Source: Adiantum capillus-veneris
Taxonomy: Eukaryota; Streptophyta; Polypodiopsida; Polypodiales; Pteridaceae
NCBI GenBank assembly: GCA_014529385.2
Contig: CM043952.1
Span: forward strand, 152,239,057 to 152,303,056
Direction of reading: 5' to 3'
Length of the DNA stretch: 64,000 nt
Position 1 is the first letter of the stretch; each line of letters opens with the position of its first letter. A program made the position numbers and the translations under genes. Shown here piece by piece: positions 57,385 to 64,000 of the stretch. The notes beneath the pieces are model-generated. The model was not told the origin of the DNA. It saw nothing but the letters and a program-made list of their open reading frames with translations, and ran no database searches.

Positions 57385-58860
57385 AGGAATTAGGTAGGGG
57401 AGAGTTCATGAGCACCAAAAGGAAGGTAGGTGAGGTTATTGGTGGGAGATTTACTCTTGACAGGTTGGTCTACAAGAAGTAGAAGAAGACTCCTCTTTGA
57501 CCCACTACAGGCATCTACCAAGAAAAGACCTAGGAGATTACCTCAGCGTATCCCAATGGCTCAACCACCTTCTAACCCTAAGGTCAAAGCAGCAAAATTT
57601 AGGGGCAGGTCCAGTGAAGATGTTGATGTCATGTGGCTCAATTTGAGACCAATTGGAAAGCTAGTGGACATCAAGCTATATATGGTGTGATGACATAAAA
57701 CTATGGCAATTTGCAGCAACACTAGAATGAAAAGACATGAGTTGGTTTAGTCATAATGGCATTCCACATCTTGCAACATATGTTGCACTTAGAGTAGAAT
57801 TTTTGCAAAGATTCAAAAAGGAGAAGACTCCAATTGATGTCTTGAAGAAAATTAGGGACATCAGGCAGGGAAGTATGTTGGTGGAAGATTATGCTTAAAA
57901 ATTCAGAATTTTGGTGGATAGGTTACAGGGCAATGAAAGACCCACTGATGAAATGTTAGCAGGATATTTCTTGAAAGGTTTGAGAATTAAAGGTATTGAA
58001 GAATGTTGTAGCTAGCATTGACATTGCAAGTGGCTTTGATAACTTGGTTATAGCTGCTGCAGCTAGAGTTGAGAAAACTCTTGGTGACCAAGACTAGAAG
58101 CAAGAGCAGGGGTAGCTCTGATTCTGAAGAGGAGTTATAAGTTGAGTCTGAAGTAGAGGAAGAATGTGATTCAGAGGGATTATTGAATAGTGAAGTTGAG
58201 AGCAACAAAACAAAGTAGAAGAAGAATCATGGTGATAAGAAGAAGAAGGATAAGAAGGATAAAGAGGAGAGGATCATGTCACTCAATTGAAAAAGATTGG
58301 ATATTCTGTTGTAGCTCTAAAGGAGAAGCAGTATTGCCACATTTGTGAAGGAGAAGGACATAATACAACACAATGCTGGTATAATCCTAATAACAGGAGT
58401 AGACCAGCTCTTAATGTAGGCAGAGGAAGAAATGATGATGAAACCAATCAGGTAGCTCCATTTAGGGGGATACCACCATTTCAGAGACCTCCAAGACCAC
58501 CTTAGATAAATCAGGACAATAATCAAAGAAGACCACCAGGAGAAATGCCATGTGTCTATTGTTGTGGACCAGATCATCTGAATTATGCATTGTGGGTCAA
58601 GCATAGAGAGGAAAGAGGAATGCTAGTAGTGCCATACAATCAAGATAACCAGCAAGCTAATCCACAGCAGAAGCAATAGAATTAGCCACAAACTTAAGCA
58701 AATGTGATAATAATTGATATAACTTAGCAATAAGCACCAGAGGAGGTATATGAAGAAAATCAGGAGCAACTTCTTAAAGAGCATTGTGATGAGTGGGCAT
58801 GTGATTGTAACCAATTTTTTGGAAAGTCAGTTTGTGGATGTAATGGATGTTACTAGGTCT
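57385..58860 (+). pseudogene. Gypsy E gag with zinc knuckles
   Basis: Plus-strand frames give AQPPSNPKVKAAKFRGRSSEDV (domain start), then DMSWFSHNGIPHLATYV, LRVEFLQRFKKEKTPIDVLKKI, RQGSMLVEDYA*KF, DRLQGNERPTDEMLAGYFLKGL, an acidic and lysine-rich spacer, an intact zinc knuckle CHICEGEGHNTTQC, and a damaged second one (CVYCCGPDHLNYAL). Numerous TAG/TAA codons sit where Gln is expected. Confidence 0.75.
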
Positions 58861-59049
58861 GAATCTAAGGGACTTCTTGATTGGAAATAGCAAAAAGGAA
58901 TCGGATATCAAGCTCAAAAACAGGTTCAAAAGGAGTAGAAAAGCCAAATTTTGGATGAAATAACTTCAGACAGTTAGGAGGATCAGTTGAAGCACCAGTA
59001 TGAAAGACCTCTAGTGAAAAAGTCCATTAGATCAATTGTTACGTATAAT

Positions 59050-59650
59050 TCCATCTTTCAAAGAAAGATTGTTGAATAGATTGTTACCAAGGGAGTTTCC
59101 AGTTCAGGAAAACCACAAAGTGGAACCAATAGTAAACAACATTGATCCAACAGATGTGGACTTTGTAGTCCCAGTTATAAAAGTGGTTTTTCAAGGCACT
59201 TTTTTGAGGAAGTATTGTTGGATGGAGGTTCTGGAGTTAGCATATTGGTTGAGTCAGTATATCACAAGATGAAGTTGGGAAAATTGAACCAACACAATTT
59301 CAGGTGAAGATGGTGGATTAGAGAAGAGTTCAACCCTCAAGAATCTTGAGGCAGTAGTCCACTTAGATTGCAGGTATAAATATTTTGTTGTTTTGAAGAT
59401 GGAGCAAGGTGATTCTTTGTATGACATGCTATTGGGGAGGCCTTGGTTTAGATTAGACAAAGTCAAGCAGGATTGCCGTGAGAATAAGGTTGTTTAGAAG
59501 AAAGGGAAACAGGTAATTACAATCCCTATGCTGGGGAGAAGGAACATCCCTTTTAAGGAGAGACCATTGTATTCTCAAACCGTTAATCTAGCAAAGGAAG
59601 TTGAAGATGATGAGGAAGAAGCATTTTTGAAGGCTAACCCAACCATTGTA
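59050..59650 (+). pseudogene. Gypsy E protease
   Basis: It shows VVFQGTF, then a shifted frame with VLLDGGSGVSILVESVYHKM, the D-G-G-S version of the retropepsin active site seen in Tat/Athila-like plant elements. DMLLGRPWFRLDK-like sequence (59430-59460) closes the domain. Frame changes and a TAG occur within it. Confidence 0.7.
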
Positions 59651-59979
59651 CCTATATTTGAAGTTGATATAGAAGGAAGATGAAGTAGAGGAGATGGATT
59701 TAGACCTAGTTCTTGGGCAAGAAATTCAAGGATCAGAGTTGGTACAGATGGTGGATCAGAATTTGACCTCTATCTCAAAGGAAGCTTTACAGCAGGAGGA
59801 AAAGGAAGCAAGAGATTTAGCTGAGAAGATATATAAAAAAAGGTTTGGATCATCAAATAGAGTTAAGAAAGATGAGTTAAAGAACTTGAATTTGGACACT
59901 AAAGAAGATCCAAAGATAGTCAAGGTCAGTATTCATGTAGATGGATAGTTCTTGTAGGCTATGTTTCAGTTATTGATGG

Positions 59980-61330
59980 AATATATAGATGTTTTTCCAT
60001 GGGACTATTCTGAAGTTAAGGGAATAGATCCTACTTTGTACCAGCATCATATCAACCTCAAAGAGGATGCAGTTCCAATTGTGTAACAAAGGTACAAAAA
60101 GATTTCAAATTTTGCACAACAGGTTAAGCAAGAGATTGACAACTTGTTGGCTGCTGCATTTATTAAACTAATTCATGAGGTTACATGGCTGTCACCCATC
60201 ATTGTTGAATCCAAACAAAATGGTAAGATCAGAGTTTGTGTTGATTAAAGAAAGTTGAATGCATCCACTATCATTGATCCATTTCCAATGCCATTTTGTG
60301 ATGCACTAATGGATGCAGTAGCATGGAAAGAAATGTACAATTTTTTGGATGGGTTTTCAGGATACAATCAAATCAAGATTACTAAGGAGGATCAACACAA
60401 GACAAATTTTATAACAAAGTGGGGGATTCTGCATCTACGTTCATGAATTTTGGATTGAAAAAGGACCACCATCATTCAATTTCACATCTTATAAGACATT
60501 TGAGCCTTATTTACATGATTTTATGAGAGATTTTGTGGATGATTTTTCAATATTTGGTAAGGACTTACACCTTCATCATCTGAAGTGGTGCTTTGAGAGG
60601 TGTAGGATGTTCAAAATGTTCCTTAGCCCCTACAAGAGTGTGATTGCTATCAAGAGTGGATTTCTTTTGGGTCTCTTTTGGGTCATGTTGTTTTCCAAGA
60701 GGAAATGTCTATTGATGAGAAGAAGATTGAAGTTATTAAAGCATCCCAAGCTCCACAGAATGTAAAGTAAGTGAGCATGTTTGTTGGTAAGGTTGAATGA
60801 CATTCTAGGTACATCAAATATTTAGCAAATGTGTGCATGCCTCTTACTCATTTGACAAACAAGAATGTACCCTTTGTTTGGACTGAACCTCAAGAGAACT
60901 CATTTCAGATGCTAAAGAAAATGTTATTAGTAGCACCAATATTACAACCTCTATATTGGACATTACCTTTTCATGTTTTTGTTGATTCATTGGATATGGC
61001 TATAGGAGCTATTATTATGCAGGAAAGAGTCACAAGATGGTTTAGACATGTGTACTATGCCAGTAGAGTGTTAACACTTGCTGAAATAAATTATGGTGTG
61101 ACTGAAAGAGAAGCTCTTGGGATGGTGTATGCTTTAAACAAATTCAGGCATTATTTGTTTTTCATGTTGACCAACAATCATTGTCATATTTGATTAAGAA
61201 TCCATTGCTAATAGGGAGATTATCTAGACAGATGTTGTTGCTGTAGGAGTTGACTTTGTGATTGTTCATACTCCTAGGAAAGAGCATGCTATAGCAGATT
61301 ACTTAAGCAGAATTGAAACTGGAGAAGAGC
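59980..61330 (+). pseudogene. Gypsy E reverse transcriptase and RNase H
   Basis: RT: YQHHINLKEDAVPI, LAAAFIKLIHEVTWLSPI, NGKIRVCVD*RKLNAST, FLDGFSGYNQIKITKEDQHKT, ITKWG, then FVDDFSIFGKDLHLHH (catalytic F-V-D-D) and ERCRMFKMFLSPYKS. Connection and RNase H: LTHLTNKNVPFVWTEP, FHVFVDSLDMAIGAI, YYASRVLTLAEINYGVTEREALGMVY and HTPRKEHAIADYLSR. Motif style (GYNQI, ERCR) matches the plant Tat-like clade. At least four frame breaks or stops are present. Confidence 0.85.
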
Positions 61331-61531
61331 CAACATGTGTTAAAGATTATCTACTTTATGTTGAGCTATTTGAGGTTCAAAATGCAATATCTGAATCCTG
61401 GTATGATCAGATGTGGATATTTTTGACAGATGGCACAATGCAAAAAGGCTCTACAGGTGATCAAAGAAGAAAATTTTCCCTTAAAATTAGACCCTTTTTG
61501 GTTATAGCAAGAGCTTTATATAGGAAAGGGA

Positions 61532-62600
61532 TTGATCATAAGATGTGTTCCAGATTTTGAACAGAAAGATGTATTGCAGGATGCTCATTCAGGAGCAGCA
61601 GGTGGACATTTTGTAGGTGACATAACAAGTAAAAATATGTTGCAAGTTGGATTGCGGTGGCCCACAGTGTTGAAAGATGCTCATGAGCATGCAAAAAGCT
61701 ATGTTATTTGTCAAAATCTTGGTCAACTTGATTCTAGAGATAGGTTGTCTGATCATCCTATATTGCCTTTGGAACCTTTTCAAAAAAGGGGATTGGACTT
61801 TGTGGGACCAATAAACCCCACTACAAGAAGGGGATGCAAATATAATCTGGTTGCTATAGACTATTCTACCAAGTGGGTGGAGGTTGTAGCTCTCAAGGAT
61901 AACAAAGCTCAGAGTGTAGCTAGATTTCTTAATCATAATATCATGACCTGGTTTGGTTGCCCTATGGAGTTGGTGAGTGATAGAGGAAGTCATTTTCTCA
62001 ATGAGGTGATTTTTGAATTGAAAAAACCTCATATGATCATTCATAAGAAATCTAAAACTTATCATCCGCAGGCCAATGGATAGGCTGAGAGTACAAACAA
62101 GCCTTTGGTCAGAATCTTGAAGATTATTCAGGATAATGAAAAGATTGGGATCAGAAGTTAGATTCAGCATTGTGGTCTTTCAGGAAACTTTCAAGGTAAC
62201 AATAGGTATGACTTCATTTAAATTGGTCTTGAAGCTATAGTTCCCATGGAATTTGTGGTGCTAAGCCTCAGAGTAAATGCAAAAAAAATGAGCCCTAAAC
62301 TATCAGTCAAATATAGGCAAATATCTTATGCTGCTTGAAGAGGACAGGTTGGTCAGTTCTTACATCACTGAGGTGATTCAGAGAAGGAGAAAGGCATGGG
62401 TCTGTATGAATGTTAAATTTAAGGTCTTCCAAGTTGGAGATTGGGTAATGCTGTACAATTGTTGATTAAGTCCACACCTAGGCAAGCTGACTTTTAGATA
62501 TAAGGGTCCGTTTCAGATTTGGGCCAGGGTACATTATTGTAGCTAATGTTTTTGGGACCAGGGTTGAGAAGATTGTTAATGGTTTCAGGTTGATAAAAAT
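61532..62600 (+). pseudogene. Gypsy E integrase
   Basis: Zinc-binding region: DAHSGAAGGHFVGDIT with later CQN, but the first Cys of the CxxC pair appears as Tyr (YVICQ). Core: GLDFVGPINP (Asp), SDRGSHFLNEV (Asp), KTYHPQANG*AES (Glu after a TAG replacing Gln). C-terminal traces follow: VPMEFVVLSLRV, FQVGDWVMLYN-like, and LGQGT...ANVFGTRVEKIVNGFRL. No chromodomain is seen, as expected for Tat-like elements. Stops rule out function. Confidence 0.85.
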
Positions 62601-62720
62601 TTCAGGGGAAACCATCTCATGAATTAAAGAAGTTTACAAAAATTGGGGATGTTAGCAATCTGCTTATCAGAATGTTGGATAGGACATGAAGAAGAATAAT
62701 GTTGCACCTTGTAGCTTAAT

Positions 62721-62735
62721 ACAAGGGGAGAAGAT
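62721..62735 (+). promoter_or_regulatory. Polypurine-tract-like sequence of element E
   Basis: AAGGGGAGAAGA lies after the integrase C-terminal traces. It would prime plus-strand synthesis if the 3' LTR starts at 62736 (TGTAATAT) or 62750 (TGTTGGATC). Confidence 0.5.
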
Positions 62736-64000
62736 TGTAATATAATGGGTGTTGGATCAGACTTTTGGTTGAGTCAAATAGTAGGTCAGAGACACCAAAT
62801 TTCAGAGTTAATGAGTTGGCCAATCAGATTGTGTTGCGTTGGATGTTGCCATGTTGGATTTAAGTTGGTCGAAATTTTTAAAGAGGAAAATTTCAAAAAA
62901 AAAATCTTGGTTTGTGGGTGGATTCTCCACTAAGTGAAATATTGAAGAGCGCGTGCAATTTGAGTCTTCTAAAAGACATGGTGCACTAATCCAATGTGTG
63001 AGCCATCATCTCTATCGTGCCACCCGACCTTTTCAAGTATGTCCGTATTGTAGAAGATCCCTTAGCTTCTATGGCCAAAGGAAAGCGCATTGCCACTATG
63101 CAGCCGAGGCTTGAAGAGGATGAGCCACAAAGGTGCCTGCATCAAAAGGGATCTGTGATTAGTGTGGATCTCAGTAGCCTTGAGGAGGATGAAGGTTCTG
63201 CTGATAAAGAGGTTGTGGTGGAGACTCTCCTCAGTTCTGTGAAGATCCAACAGTCCTTAATGGATCGATTCATGGACTTCAAGGTGGACACTGATTTGAA
63301 GACAAAGGAACATACCGTGTGGAAATAGAGGGTAGGCTTGGAGGCCTTTGCATCTCTTCCCTGGGGTGAGTGGAAGTGTAGCTACTATGCTAAATCATAG
63401 GTAGACATTCTTAGGAAAACTAAAGGCATGATTTCTAGCCCTAGTTTCTTAACCCCTGAACTAATTGCAAAAGTGTTTAAATTTTTTCATTGAAACGTGT
63501 GACCATGATCCCTAAGTGCTCAAAAATGTTGCTCAAAAAGGATTTTGGTGCTACTGAAGGGGGCAAGAGATATTACATGTTGAAAAATGTGAACTATGCC
63601 AGGAGGGAACAATTAAAGTGGTATCTGGAAAGGATGCGCTTTTAACACTAGTTCTGTAATTGGACACTCAAATGCCCTGAGACACTAAAGTGTCCTGCTT
63701 TTCTAGCAACTTGTCATAATTATTTGGTGAATCTAAAAAGAAAAATCATAGGTCACGTTCATATATTAGGTCAGCTATGAGGTGAAAAACAAAGCCAATT
63801 TTTACTTTTGCCAAAATTAATACCAAATTAAGATTATAATGATAAGTTTTACGATGAAAAAATCATAGAAATTTAGTGCAGTTTTAATAAAATTTTCATA
63901 AATTGAATATAACTTCTCATCAAAATAAGATTTTGCATAGATTTCAAGGTGTATGGATAGGAAAAAACTTATTTTAGCAAGAAATTGAGCTTCATAACCT
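62736..64000. other. Possible 3' LTR and unassigned sequence
   Basis: A 103-codon plus frame at 63017-63328 is acidic (SLEEDEGSADKEVVVETLL) and matches nothing I know. The remainder is AT-rich without recognisable genes. Confidence 0.4.

Noticed and set aside
61589-62170. 193-codon minus-strand frame
   Set aside because: Antisense shadow of the gypsy E integrase.
62750-63010. 3' LTR of element E paired with 56843-57163
   Set aside because: Only the TGTTGGATC start matches; the remainder does not align convincingly by eye and no target duplication was found.

Overview
This window looks like nuclear DNA of a land plant with a large, repeat-rich genome. It holds one intact-looking intron-containing host gene, and most of the rest is layered transposable-element debris. 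The lineage cannot be fixed from this sequence. A fern or other large-genome plant would fit the long GA/GT microsatellites, the several LTR families and the sparse genes, but that is inference.

Layout. 1-635: end of a dispersed LTR-like repeat (family X) abutting a truncated Ty3/gypsy element (A, minus strand; gag 629-3190, PBS about 4279, 5' LTR 4292-4886). A appears to sit in an older gypsy integrase (4887-5205). 6795-7292: intronless pseudogene fragment of a DEAD-box RNA helicase, just before a plus-strand LTR (family Z, 7326-8296). 8658-14206: minus-strand Z element with decayed gag, a 2.4 kb leader carrying an array of 24-bp palindromes, a PBS and an inverted LTR. 14207-15330: repeats X and Y. 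15313-23930: minus-strand gypsy element D (PR, RT, RNase H), split by a non-coding LTR element C (15727-22222, TSD TAATA). 23940-25150: LINE reverse-transcriptase relic. 26640-26996: unidentified pseudogene candidate. 28256-30023: six-exon short-chain dehydrogenase/reductase gene (minus strand) with a TATA-like box about 390 bp upstream.

32-50.2 kb is a three-level nest: a Helitron-like Rep/PIF1-helicase element is interrupted in its helicase by the gag-plus-protease LTR element B (35500-49396, TSD CAGGC). B is in turn interrupted by a Ty1/copia element (38981-46465, minus strand, TSD GAAAG). 50985-52328: another family X copy. 54950-62735: two plus-strand gypsy relics, F (gag) and E (gag, PR, RT, RNase H, integrase), with many in-frame stops.

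Functional picture. The SDR gene is the only locus likely to make a cellular enzyme. None of the mobile elements seen here is intact: each has stops, frameshifts, missing domains or a truncated end. Features that stand out are structured non-coding parts of retroelements (palindrome array, hairpin repeats inside an LTR, a covarying hairpin pair in the copia leader), the captured helicase fragment, and the base-precise insertion footprints that order the events. No RNA genes, CRISPR arrays or prokaryotic features were seen.
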